In this document: piece after piece, positions 44,467-57,132 of the stretch
Layout of the letters: each line of letters begins with the position of its first letter
How positions within the stretch are numbered: the first letter of the stretch is position 1
Assembly (NCBI GenBank): GCA_030704615.1
Contig: CM060733.1
Coordinates: 8,000,001-8,064,000 of the forward strand
Direction: 5' to 3'
DNA length: 64,000 nucleotides
From: Takakia lepidozioides
Taxonomy: Eukaryota; Streptophyta; Takakiopsida; Takakiales; Takakiaceae
The notes under the pieces: model-generated
What the model saw: the letters and a program-made list of their open reading frames with translations, nothing else
The model's database searches: none
Told to the model about the DNA's origin: nothing
Made by a program: the position numbers and the translations under genes

Positions 44467-46487
44467 TCACAGGTAAAGGAATAGGCTGAGGAAAGGGACG
44501 GCTGGTGCCAAGCAAGTCCTCATAAGTTGTGTTCCAGCTAATATACCATGTTCCCCCACTTTCAGCATTGTCAGATGCATCATGTATAACCTTCCCCATG
44601 ATTCAGCAACATAAGAGTTCATGCGTGTCCAATAAACTTGTGTATCCTGATAGCACTTTACAACAAAGCAAGCTGATGTTCCAAGGGCATTCTTGACACG
44701 TTTCAGTACCCGTGGCGAACATTGAGAAATTCCACGGTACATGAAGTTAGTTATTGCCGCCAGATTTTTCTCTGCAAAGTTCTTAAGTCTAGCATGAACG
44801 TGATAGCAGAGTATTCAGACAAAAAGGAAAGTCACAGCTTTCACAATGTCTTGACCCTCTCAAACTGACTAAAGAGATCAGTGAAGTCTGCTTGATGCTT
44901 TCGGAGTGGGCCTCCCATGAGCCGAGTACTCACTACAACGTAAAAACCGTTTGATATCTGCATCATGCCCACAACTCCGACATGTGGAGCCAGAGAGAGA
45001 GAGAGAGAGAGAGAGATGGGGGTGTGCTGGGGGGTGTTGTGATCTGGCATAGCTCCAAGTGTAGCCTTGTGGCCCAGGGTACACACCCCTCCCAGTTGGA
45101 GTAACCTCTATATGAAACTGCCATAGCCCGACCATTTGCAAGGTTGACCTTCTGCTGGTATTACACATAATGAGCCTCTAACACATTACATTTGAGGCAT
45201 CCAAAGAGCAACAGGATCCAAGGCCAGACATGTACCTAACAACTGCTTCGCGGGGTTGCTGATGCCTTGCATGCTGCCAAGAACCAACCCACTCGCGCCT
45301 TCTCTCTGTCCACAACATCAAGGCTGCACACACAGTACTGATATAACCATAAAGAAAACTGTTGACACTTGTAGACCTAACTGCTAGCTAATTCTGCTTT
45401 ACAGTGTCATGAAGGGTACGATATGTCGTGTCTTTGCCGAGTGAATTGATTTTCTCTGTAGTCCATCCGGGAAACCACTGCCTTAGTAAACCCAACCACT
45501 GTCTTAATCTCTGGGCTCTCTTCCCAACCATAAAGTCCTTAGAAGCTAAGTTGCGTGGTTCCATGTAGGACATCCACCCAGCTGTCTAGCATCATCCATT
45601 TCATCTCGTTTGAGTTTTGTTCATTTGTGGTTGGCATTGCAACTTTTCAGTGGCATTAATTCACAGGAATCCATGGGAGCTTGCCATTCACAAAATCTGG
45701 TTGCTTTAATGCTTGATTTCTGTACTGTCAACGAGTCCATGCCTTGTAGAATCCATTCAACAAGACAGCCTGGGCATCAAAGCTATCAGCACAACCTTGA
45801 AGTGCATACCAGTACTTCCAACTTCATGTGCCACCTAAGCCTGTGTACTTATACCTCCCATATAGCGTTGAGAAGAGCTAGTCAGGAACAAATAGAAAGA
45901 CATGGACTCAAGCCTTACCGTGATTCACAAACGCACTATTGTTGGGATCGCTACTGGCACTTGCACAAGCCTCCTGGCTATGGTTGTTCCCACTTATTGA
46001 GCCTGGATTTCTTTGTTGGCGAGAACTGTTGCCATTGTTGTCCATGTCATTAGGGCTTGATGTCCGCAAGGTCTTGAAAAGGCAGGTTGCATGCCCACCG
46101 CCCCCTCTTCTGGATTCTGGATTCTGCAGAATCTTCAGAGTTGTTGAAGGGAAGGGGGGTTGGATAACCTCCAAAGCAGGTACTGCTCTGTAGAAAATAC
46201 AGAACAAAAACATATCAGCAATTTGGTGAAGATAATACACAAAATAGCATAGAATTCTTCAGAGGCCCAGATTAGCCAGGGGGAGAACTCTGGAATTACT
46301 AACCTCTGCATAGTGTCAAGCTTCTATGCACAGACAGTGTGGACCACTTCCCCCCATCCCCTATGTTTCTTCCCTTTGGTCCTTACAAGTGTCGGTCCAA
46401 TCACAGCACAGCTATATGTCACCTCTGTGTAGTCGGAGGTTACTTGGTGGCCTTGTTCTTTCAAGTGTTGCTGGCCATGCCACAGTG
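44467..46487 (-). CDS. Unidentified minus-strand exon series
   Basis: Several stretches look like real exons. 46487-46387 lies between TTGCAG and GTAAGG and reads LWHGQQHLKEQGHQVTSDYT... to VIGPTL. 46187-45919 lies between TTTTCTACAG and GTAAGG and is rich in Ser, Asn and Gly (SSPNDMDNNGNSS). About 45590-45400 includes MMLDSWVDVLHGTTQLS. A frame at 44742-44467, extending upstream to an acceptor near 44780, reads NFMYRGISQCSPRVLK and SWGRLYMMHLTMLKVGEHG. Frames of adjacent pieces do not all join cleanly, so there may be two genes or missing exons. I do not recognise the family. Confidence 0.3.
44993..45016 (+). repeat. (GA)n microsatellite
   Basis: An uninterrupted GA run within the unidentified exon region. 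A shorter GA run is at about 3116-3135 in an RP1 intron. Confidence 0.9.
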
Positions 46488-47866
46488 CTGCAATTAACCA
46501 CGCTTTCGGGTATGATGGCAATGCCAACACATTATACCACACTCAACTCTTTGTACTCTGATTCAAAGCACTAAGCGATTCCTGGTTTAGTCTCAAGTAA
46601 CCCAGTGGGCTGAAACCCCACAATTGGTTGCCATGGATTCCATATCCCCAGGGCACTATATCCTTAAGGCCACATGGTTCGGAGGGAACAGTCCAGGTGA
46701 GCCTCTGTACTAGCATTGGGAGCTTTTTTAGCTACCTATACATTCCACTGCTACTTAACCACACTCACTAACTCAGGAAAGCAAGGAGGAAGCAAGCAAG
46801 AAAGGGAAGGAGACAAACCACATACATCCAGTGCATGGAAAACCTTCAAAACGTAAAAACATAAAATTAGCAAAATTGCTTTTGATGCAGACAATATGGA
46901 CTGTGGCAGCTATGCTAGAACTGCATGCTTCACATTTCACACATTTGAGGGTGTGCTGCCTCCCACCCACCTGCTCACTGCTCCCCAATCATAAATGGCT
47001 CTCGCACTGCTTGGAAACTACCTTGCACTGCAGTGGACCTCAAACATGGAAACCCTATTTGCAGCACTGAAAGGTACGTGAATTTCGAGCTTTAAGTCTC
47101 TCAAAGTGACGTTGTTGTGGCATCGCAGCATGATTTTGCAGTACACATGAAGAGGAAAGGTGTGATTGCCGTGTTCAAGGTAACCTTATCAGTACTCCGA
47201 TGATTCGACGAGGAGCATTCATTACACCTAAGCTCCCCGCACATGAATAAACTAAATGGTATCCAACATTCGGTCATACAACACTGTCATATGGAATCTG
47301 GTTCAAGGCAATAGAAGTCCTCCACAGGCCGATTATGCAGTCCTTATTATTACTAAGCAAAATATTCTGCGTATTTTTTCACAGGGGCGTTTTCATGTCC
47401 GACTCTCTAGCTGCCCGATGAAATGAACTCGGATAGGACATAAAAAGGTCAGGCTGGATGGGGGGAGATGATGTAAATTGTGAGTTAGGCTCGGATGGGT
47501 AGGCACACATAGCAGCCATGGAGTTCCATCAACAGCACTCCAAGAAGAATTAACCAAGAGTCCCCAAGACAATATCAAGAAGTGTTGTTTCAGCTCAGTA
47601 GCTAAAACCAAACTCATCGTCTGCTGATTTCCTGTATTCCCAAAAGTGGTTCATGCAGTCGTCACTTGGAAGGAAGGACTTGTAAGGATATGTGTGGAGC
47701 TGGCAAGAAGTGTGACAAGAAAGCACGAGGGACATGCCTGAGGGAGGACAAGAGCAGGAGAAAAATGCTCTAGCAAAGAAGAAGATAGCCGCCGAAATAC
47801 AATGGTCCTCCGAATTAACTAACAAGATAGATAGAAAGTCAAAACGACTCAACCATCGTACCAGTC
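46488..47866. other. Intergenic, no supported feature
   Basis: No recognised gene; unique-looking sequence upstream of the tRNA. Confidence 0.4.
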
Positions 47867-47939
47867 GGGGGCGTAGCTCAAATGGAAGAGCGCTCGCTTT
47901 GCATGCGAGAGGTAGCGGGATCGATACCCGCCGCCTCCA
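47867..47939 (+). tRNA. trnA-UGC: tRNA-Ala (anticodon UGC)
   Basis: A 73-nt cloverleaf without intron: acceptor stem GGGGGCG paired with CGCCTCC (one G-U), D-arm GCTC...GAGC, anticodon stem CTCGC/GCGAG with loop TTTGCAT (TGC), T-stem GCGGG/CCCGC and discriminator A. It closely resembles nuclear plant tRNA-Ala(UGC). The T-loop reads ATCGATA, so the near-invariant T54 is A. This alters the B box and could reduce transcription. CCA is not encoded, as expected for a nuclear gene. Confidence 0.93.
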
Positions 47940-48820
47940 TCAACCAAGATGCATACTGGACTTTTTCTGTTTTCTTTAAGTTTTTTCTTTCATTTATTAC
48001 GTTCATTGCTACTTTTTGAGCTCCCTGTGCACACGACGAAGTTGTACTCGACAAGCCCTTCTTCGGACTTCCAGATTGAAGGCGGCCTTTTGAGGTTTCT
48101 AGGGGAGGTCTGCAGTGTGGCAATCACCCACCTACAGAAGGCATTGATTTCCTTGTGTTTGTCTCTTCAATCTGGGGGAGTGTACACACCACACAAAGTT
48201 TTGACTGGCAGTTTGTGAAGTCAGGCTCCCAAATTGCAATGCTTTGTGAACATTGATCCCTATTGAGGATCGATGCACTCACATTTGACATACATGTCCA
48301 GCAGGGCAGTGTTCAGGATGACATCTGGTACAAATCCAGCTTACAGAGCATAAGGGGGATGTTTTACTCTTTGGTCCTATCTCTTGAGCTGAAGGCTTTG
48401 GAAGTCTTACAAGGTGAACTGAAGAGTTTAATGTCTACAGATTTTGAGAACCAGTCCAGTCTTACACATCTCTTAAGATGTTCCAAGACGTGGACCCAAA
48501 ATGGAGGTTCAAACCCAACCATAGGTGAGTGCATCTGTTTGCTGCCTTCCCTGTGAAGGTGATTGTTCTGAAAAATGAAGTTTTGCCTGCCTCTTTGTGG
48601 CTCCTTCAGTTCTCTACTAGAGGCGTGGATGCACTATGACCCCGCATAGGTCCTGCGAAAACATACTTCTGTTTCTTTACCAACATGAAACTTGGGCGCT
48701 GCATGTAGTGATGTTGAATGTTACGTATGCTGCAGCTGAAGTGTATCTATGTGATAAGAGAAGTTGATTAACAAAGTGATTCAAGGACATGGAAGGTCTA
48801 CAACTAGCCTCCAGAACTAA
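47940..48820. other. Intergenic / 3' flank of LpxB
   Basis: No gene supported. A plus frame at 48263-48556 (97 codons) has no domain. Confidence 0.4.
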
Positions 48821-51800
48821 TTAGTAAGAAAGAGGAGGGGAGGTGGTGAGTCTATGCTGGTCTAGCAAACCCAAGACAGTGGATGCAGCAGCCATGCTTG
48901 GCATTTGAGAATGGCTCTCCAGCATATAAGATGACCCATCAGAGTGCAAACACATAGATGTAGGGGGGGCCAGCATGGCCAAGACTTGCTCTGCTGCTTG
49001 GGCTTGTCTCTTCTGCACTTCGTCACTTGTCAGCACTTTCCTGACAAACAAGGAACATAATTCGTTATGTCTGCAGGAGGCCCAAAGTGAAGAATTAGCG
49101 AGAAGAGAATGTACTGATGCTGTTCCCTGCAAACATAGGTGTGCCATAGCTTATCCCTGCAGCTCAGCTGCAGGTATAAAATTATTTTCCCACAACTGTA
49201 TTAAGGCACTCAGAGAGGCCCTTTGTCCGGAAGCAAACTTGACAGCCTGGTGCAGGATTACTAGTGAGGAGATAGAGAGAAAAGAGAGATCTATTACACT
49301 TGCCAGAGGCTCAAAGAGCCCAATGGACCAATAGAACAACTGCGGAGAGAAAGAACGAAGGTTTATAAGGTCTACGATGGGCCCCAAGGGCGATGGGCAA
49401 GGGGAGAGAGGGATCGTTCCATCTAAACATTCACTGAAAAACATTAGCAAACAAGATTCTAAAACAGCCTAAAATTTGGCAGGAGAGAAAGATTCACTCA
49501 TTGACCATTTCCTGTGAATGCTGGAAATTTTCACCACAGTCCCTGCAATATAATAACCCTCTCGAAGCTGGTTGTGAGCTTTCAGCCCACCAGGGTGCAA
49601 TAAGACTCATCATGAAAGCCAGAGCACTTTCACAGAGTGAACAACACTCTAGGTAGAGTGAATTGAAAGAAAGAAAGCCAGTAACTCTATTACTTCCAGC
49701 ATTGTCTTAGTCAGCTAACCACACCCTGGAGCCAGTTGTGTGTTCAACTGAACGAAGGAATAACACTGACTCCAATTACATCACCACTGCCAACAGAGCT
49801 GATGATAACTCAGTTACATGATTAATATATGTGTTGGTTTGAAGGCCTGCAACTAAAAGTAGAAGCTCAAATAGGTAGTAGAGACTAGAGACCAACCTGA
49901 GGAGCCCGGCCAAATGCTCAGGTGTACATGCAGCAAATAGAGATTCAGGGATCACAGCTTGATCGAGTAAAATGTTGGGAAGCGAAATGAACCGTAGTTT
50001 CGTGCGCGACTGGATAAGCCACTCTGTCAAGGGGTGCGCACGATATGCTACCACACTTGGCACACGGGCCATCTGTAACTGTACCACTGCTGTTCCTGAT
50101 GTGCATAACCCTGCATTACTTGCCTGCAAGACATAATGGACAGATCAATGCATGCTAGGACATAAAACACCTACCTCTGAACATGAAGAAAGAAACACCC
50201 CAACTAACAATGTGCTAGGATGTTGTAAGGTCTCTGGTGGTAAAAAAACTGTAGCCAGGGGCTTTACTTGAAAATAGAGAAAATTTGACCATTCAAGGAC
50301 TGCCAAGACATCAATGAAGAATCTCTCACACATCCCTCTCCAACCAGACCAAGCTCACGATTAAAAGGTAATGCATTGCTTACTGCAAAAGCATCATACT
50401 TGAGTCGCTCTGAAGCGCCGGGCAGCAATATAACGGGTGTCTTCCATCCCTTTACCAGCCTTGCCACAGTATCTGTGACAAGAGGACTCGGTGCAGTTGG
50501 AATGACTGCTGTAACATTCTGCACCTTGTCAGCTAGATACCCCAATGCCCCTTCAAAGAGGGGCAGCATGCGCTTCACTTCCTGTAGACGACTGCCTGGT
50601 AGTACAGTCAGCACTGTTGCACCTGCTTTCCGTGGACCAACAGGGAAGTTTCATTAGAGGGCTGCAGCACTGGATCTCCACTGCAAGGAACCAATGCTTC
50701 AGCAAAAATTAGGTGAAAGCTTGTTGAAGGGTATCAAGACATGGAAAGGCACAGAGGTAATTCAAGAACACTACATGATCCCCAGGCTAGAAGTGACAGC
50801 CTAGTTCCTCAAGACACATTGATGTGCTGCATATTCTATCATGCCTGTGTGCATTGAGAGGTAGTCTTACTGCCTCTATTTTGATCTATGTGTGGGTAAT
50901 ACACTCCTAACGGTGGCGGCTTCATCTCCATATGCCAACATCATGAACAATATAACAAAATAAATATTAAAATCCAAGGTACAAGAATGACCTGGGTGCA
51001 AGCCATGATGTTTCCGAAACCCAGGTCCGTCTCCTTTTATCCACCACATGTGTGCAGGAATCTCCTCAATCTACAGATCAAACATTAGCAATTGACGATT
51101 TCATTCTCCACTTGGTCTGCTCTCAAGTTATGTCTATTTTGAACGGCAGACAAAGCTAAGCTCACATGTCAGCCCACATAACAGATAAAGAACAAATCAG
51201 CACCAGATGCAAGTGGGCAAAGGTACCAGAGGCCGCGTACAGCAACATTCCTAAAAGCATCGTCCAGCACGGGATGTCCAACAAAGGTAGATCCCACCCC
51301 ATGTGCTTTGCATAGTGCCTCTTCAAAGGGAAGAATACACAACAAGTGGTCAACCGTGCCTGCCAGGTGCCTCAGCTTTTCCTCGCCCCCTTTCCAAGCC
51401 CAATATGAGGGAGCAACATAATGCACCAAGAGAGGCCGTGGAAATCCCATTTTACGATATGAAGCTGCAAGGGAGACAGGTTACATCAGATTCCGTTGCA
51501 GGATACAGATAGTACCAAGAGGAAAAGAAGGAGAATCACCAAGGGCCTGCAGGACCAAATGAGAGTTGCAATGAACTTACAAAACCGAAAACCCATCAAG
51601 CAATCTCTGTGAGGGAAAAGAAAAATATTGATTGTATTTACACAAGGCCAGAAGGTCTGTAAGGTGCATTAGAACTACAGGAGAAACCTAGAGAAGAAGA
51701 AAAAATATAGGAACAAAAATTATTACATCTACAGGAGACACAAACAGCCTAGGGAACTATGTATAAGAGAAAGAAATGAAACAAAATCATTTTGTCCACA

Positions 51801-53190
51801 TGAGGCCCTAGGCAGCCCAGAGACAGCGCCAAAAATACGCAATGGAGGGCAATACCTGCAATGCTGCGAAGAGCACGGAAAGAGAAGCCCTTGGCATCTA
51901 TTGTGATGACTACATGGGGCTCGAAGTGAATGGCTGCTGCAACTGTCTGCCGCAGGCGCACCTGAGAAACATATCAGCATAGCACTCGGCTTAGTGTGTG
52001 ATTCTTATCTGCTTCCCTGAAAGTCAGCTAACAGTTCATAAGGGATCTCACCCAAAGGCGTAAAAGGTGGGGAAAAAGCTCTGCAACCCCCATGACTGCA
52101 ATCTCCTCCATCTTGAACTCTGTATGTAGACCCTGGTCCTCCATCAAAGCTCTGTACACCACGCCCAAATCTCCAGAGTCAAAATACAGGATGCCATTCA
52201 TTGAGAATTATCAAATTCTCTCACCCTGCCAATTTTCCACGGTAGAGCTGCAACAGAATCTACATTTGTTGCTGACATCCAAGGACATGGAAACTTCAGG
52301 TCACAAGTACAAATTAAGGAGGAACTAGCAATTTTGAAGATGCAACAGCATTGTTGCTTGTGGCTGCTAATTTCACCCAACTCCAAAAAATACATCGGCG
52401 ATCCGTCCTTATCAATTGATATAAGAAATCCGACTTCGTGAGGGCATCCAATAAAACCAAATATGATGCACCTGTAACCCCAAGAGTGTAATACATCTAG
52501 TCTTATGGTAGCCTCAAACCCTGAACCCTAAACAACCACGATACATGATAAGTTTCAGGTACAGTAATGAACTGACATGTCGTTGCCCGTTCCCTGTGAA
52601 GTTAGCTATAACATAACTGCGGGGCATGGTACCTCTCGCAGCCAATAGTTGGGTTCACCCAGCTCAGAATCACCTCAGAACTAGAACAGGGAATGGGTTG
52701 CTGATTAAGGGTTGGCTGCAAAGCATGATGTCAAACTCATTGTATGGCTACGGTAGCACTACCAGGGGCATAGGAAGTGTGCAATTTCATTTTGAAACTT
52801 TTTGGAGAAGGAACCGCTGTAACCTGAATTTCGAAGGTCTCGATGTGATTTCGCAGAGTGATTGACCTAGTGATCGCACAGCCAAACTAGCATGGAAAGT
52901 GCATTTTTGAGATCAAACAGATTGACCTACCCTCCAACCCCAGCAAACCGCAAGGGCTTGGGAGAAAGCCGCCGCAGAGATTCCATGAGGCGGCTGCCAA
53001 TCACATCCCCAGAAGGCTCCCCAGCCAGGATAAACACTCGCGTTTCCTGGATATCCGTCCGCCCACTTGCCACAGTTGAGAGAGGAGACCAGAAATCTTT
53101 TTTACAGAAAAGCTTCCACGATGAGGATGACACTGCCAGTGCTCCTTTCGTGGCACCACGGGACCAAGCCCACATAGCCATGGAACCCAA
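48821..53190 (-). CDS. LPXB: Lipid-A-disaccharide synthase, plant mitochondrial type (eight exons)
   Basis: Glycosyltransferase family 19 enzyme joining UDP-2,3-diacylglucosamine and lipid X in the lipid A pathway, placed in mitochondria in plants. Exons (minus): 53190-52931, 52151-52052, 51961-51856, 51464 to about 51247 (51241 also possible), 51070-50992, 50622-50384, 50123-49897 and 49040-48821. All are GT-AG and phase-consistent, giving about 482 aa. Landmarks: RVFILAGEPSGDVIGSRLME (51-70), FAGVGG, MEEIAVMGVAELFPHLLRL, VVITIDAKGFSFRAL, HYVAPSYWAWKGGEEKL, DHLLCILPFEE, STFVGHPVLDDA, VLPGSRLQEVKRMLP, YDAFA/ASNAGLCTSGTAVVQL, SLPNILLDQAVIPE, and a C-terminus AASTVLGLLDQH. The N-terminus (MGSMAMWAWSRGATKGALA, then Ser-rich and basic) suits a mitochondrial presequence. 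No lesions are seen. Confidence 0.93.
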
Positions 53191-56100
53191 GCCCCTTCTT
53201 GATATCTGGGACTAGTACCCCTTCCCCACTACAAGCGACTGCTGCTTCGGGAAACCCAAAAACATGCATGAAATTCCACACAGGAAACTTTCGAGGGTTG
53301 AAATATCTCGTGAGCCCTGCTCCTCTTTCTCCTCTCAGCGCAGACCCCACTGGACTCACAGAAGTGACCTAGGATTCAAAATCCACATAGGTCACACTAA
53401 GCTCCAGTACATACCATCGGCAGCCCGAGACACATGCAGCACTAATGTGCCCTATTCGATTTGCTGGGTCTGTCGCCACTCCATATGCTTTGTATATTCA
53501 TACCCTAATTTGATCTTTCTTCCAGTTTTCCTCTATTTCTCTCGTTGTCTCTTCTTTATTGCGCACACCGGAAAGCTCGCCCTTCTTAAAACATTAGCGC
53601 TTCAGTTTTCGAAGTTTGTAGTTCTGGAGGCTTATCACTGTTAGTTACAAGCACTTTGGAAAGGAATGGGCTGCCTCATACAACACAGAAGAAGAGTGTG
53701 GGCACACCAAACTAGCTAAATGGACAACTCATCAGTCCCATTGTTTCGTTTGGCCTGGCCATAGTGTGTGCACCCGGACTAATCTTTTTAGAGCTTTCAT
53801 CAACCGATCTAGAGAGCAGATTGAAGCATTCTGATTTCATTTTGCACAAAGTGAGCTTCCATTTTCCTTGTCGTACTTCTGTGCGGGTCTCGTAAGTGTA
53901 TCATGGCCCAGTTGTGGTGTAGTATAGAATGGATTCAGAGATCCATTTTGCGCTCAGTGTGGTTATGTTAGGCTATACCTTGACGAGCTTTTGAACATCC
54001 GCTTACGGTGCCCCCCCATACCATTCTTGTGGTGTTCTGTGGCTGTGAGACTGGAAGTTATTGGAATTTCTCATTAGGGAGCAAGGCGTATGTAAAATAT
54101 TTCTATTCGTTGCATCAATGGAGGGGCCTGGGGGGTTGGTGCGACAGGTCTTGACAATCTTTCTTGAAGATCTAGTCATGGTTTTCTCTGTTCAAAGGTT
54201 TTCTTGAATGATGGTTGCTTCTATCTGCAAGACAGATTAGACATTTTTGTACTTTTAAGTGTACACTGGTGTCTAAACTTATAACACAAATCTGAGTGTT
54301 AGTGCAATTTTTGAATCCAAACTGCTCATAAATGCAAAGTCCACCAGACATTTTTCACCACAAATGAAAAAGAGACCATCTTGAAGGTAAAATTATACTC
54401 TTCTGATAATACGGGGCCCGCCTCTTCTGTCTCGCTCACTGCCTTTGGCGGATTTGATGCACGCAGTGGGATGGGACACTCAATCTTGCAGCTAGATTCT
54501 GGGCTAGTGTCGTTCTCTTGCTTTTTACCTATACACAACCCAGGTGGCGAGTTTGAGCAAAAGCCCAACATGATGTGACTGTACATAAGATTAGAACGGG
54601 AAGAAGAGAGGACCAAACAACAAAGGAAAAGCTGACACTGAAGCAAATCAAGCTCATCCAGCGTCCCAACCTGCCACTGCCTGATGTAACTCAGACAGCA
54701 AAAGGAGAGTGGGGTCACCAGTCCGGCCGCCTCTGCCTGGCGTAAAATGGACATGGCTTGAACAGCAACGTCATAAATCCGTTCTCTGAAGAAAGCCAGA
54801 GCACGTTTTGTTCCTTTGTGATTGTGTTACAAAGGGGTTTCTCTCTAGCGGAAATTCAGTCACATAACGACTAACGACTCGACCCATATTATCGCTGAAC
54901 TGCGCTCAAGCATGATCAAGTGAATTGGCGCCTCGCCATAATAATCCAAATCACAGGGTTTGTGATGCATTGAAGATCAAACTCAGACCTAATCCGGATA
55001 CCCGAAATTTTCCTTCATAACTAATTGCAGAAACATTCCACTTCTTCATGAACAATTGAAGAACACGTTCATGAGTGCTATCTGGCTAATCATGACGATC
55101 ACCTGACTACAGAAGAGGTATGACAACTCTGAAGTCTAGACTGATTTTGGGGTTCACATGGTAATAAGAGAATATCAGAGGTATCCCTGGTGTTCCTCAA
55201 GGAAGATCTGGGAGTGTCCATCCCCAGGGGTTTGAGCTATTTTTCCATGCCTCCCTGTCACTTGAGGGCAAACTCTTGTAGCCGCAGCTAAACGACCAGA
55301 AGGGATTGCAGAAGGTGGCCGGTCTGTTGCCTTCAATAGACAAACGGCTACAGGTACCATGCCAACGCGTAGCCAAGAGCGGGGGGAGGAAGAGCGACCC
55401 CCATTTATGAGAAGAGCGACAGAATATATGTGTTGCAGTACACCCTGTTGAACGCAAGTGCCAACATGCTTGGAATGCTTGCTTCTGCAAGTAGAAGTGC
55501 CAGAACCCAAAACGGGCCACTTATCGTCTAAGAGTTAAAGCTCTTGAAATGCATCTCCTGGCTCGACACGAATTATAGCCGAATTATAAGCTGAGCCGCA
55601 TTGAGATCAGAAGAGCAGGTACTGACATCTAAAGGTTTATCTAGTCCTGGAGGGCCTGGTCATTCAAGACGAGCTGCACAAACAACTAATTTTCCAGTGT
55701 AGTGAAATCAGGCAAACCGTCCCTTGTTTTCCTTACCGATTGCATGCAACTATCATTGCCCCGAACCAGCGAAGAAGAAGCTTCAGAAAAAGCACAAACA
55801 CTAGCAGTGGACATCATAAAACTTACGTAATCCCAACAGAGGGGAAGAGATAAGAGATCGAGAAACAACATAGTTTTCAATAACTGTAGAAAAGTTTAGA
55901 CATTCAGACGTTCAGAGTTCAGAGACCTCGAGCAAACACAAAGTTGATGGAGGCAGAGGTCTCAGTAGAAGCATGCTGCCTGTGGGCCATGCCTCACACT
56001 TATTTCCTGCAACGCTCGATCTCGTCAGACGGAAGCCGACGGACTTTACCGGCGAACACAGACACGCCTGACTACCGCACTGCCACCAAATTTGAATTAG

Positions 56101-57132
56101 GGCGGTCTCTCTGACAGCCGTTCCCTGCCGGCAACGTCAGTGTCCGTCAGTTGCTCTCCTGACGTACGGTCACTTCACAACGAACGCAACTGTTCATCCA
56201 AATAAGTAATAGTATTTATGGCAATCAAAAGAAGTCAAACCGTAGAATCTATCCCTTGTCAACGTACAATCATCTTTCTTACTTTACCCTGTCAGACGCA
56301 TGTTTACTACTAATTAACTCACTAACCAAATCACTAATCTACTTACTAATCTGCTCACTAATCCGATGGCTTGCGAGCACCCTGATTTGTGGAGAGCGGT
56401 GGCGGCGCTCCGTTTTTGTTTTTAGGGTATATATAGTTACCCACCGGATATTTTAGGGTATATATATCTACGCAGAAGGATATTTTCACCGGCTGCCCGT
56501 GCACCTACGTACAAGGGCGCCAGCTGCTTGGTTTTATCGTGACTCTGCACCCAACGAGAACATCCCACGTGGCCACTCATGACTAGTCTTGCGCTTTACG
56601 GTCGTAGAGTCACTTCTAAGTTCCGGAAATAGGAAGGAGTGGTTAGTGAAGTACATATTGAGTGGGTTTTTTGTAGTGTCGGGATTCGAACCCAAGCCCA
56701 GCTGGGTGCTTGTAACGGGCCCGAAATCCAACAATGTATAACAGTTAATTCGGGCGTGATTGGAGCTCAACAGTCGAGGCGATCTGGCGACATATGCCAA
56801 ATAGCCATTACTTACTACCTGAATTTGACCCCAGGATCTCAGCACTTATTGAGTCCCCTCATTTATGACGATTAGTTATCCATATTTTTTATTTACTAAC
56901 ATTAGATATCACTTACGGTCGTGATAAGACAAGTATTGCGACACCCCGGCAAAAATTTTAATGTATTCATAATCCACGTAGTTTTCGACTAATAATAATT
57001 TTGATTATTTAGAATAAAGTTAGTGTACGAGAAACTGTAAGAAGTCAGCGAGGACGACTATGTTCATCCATTTTGCTTGCGACCTTCATCTAATCAACTG
57101 CAGGGTTTGGTCTTCCTGGCTGCGGTTAGTTA
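53191..57132. other. Long intergenic region
   Basis: No gene is recognised over about 4 kb. Open frames such as 54326-54754 (minus) and 55175-55520 (minus) have no domain. A B-box-like GGGTTCGAATCCC on the minus strand near 56692-56680 hints at SINE or tRNA-like sequence, but no A box is found. TA-rich repeats of GGGTATATATA type lie near 56426 and 56456. Confidence 0.4.

Noticed and set aside
53102-53359. Minus-strand frame overlapping LpxB exon 1
   Set aside because: It is an alternative frame of the LpxB exon and its upstream region; the LpxB frame has the family motifs.
56675-56700. GGGTTCGAATCCC B box on the minus strand
   Set aside because: No A box at a suitable distance and no cloverleaf; not called as tRNA or SINE.
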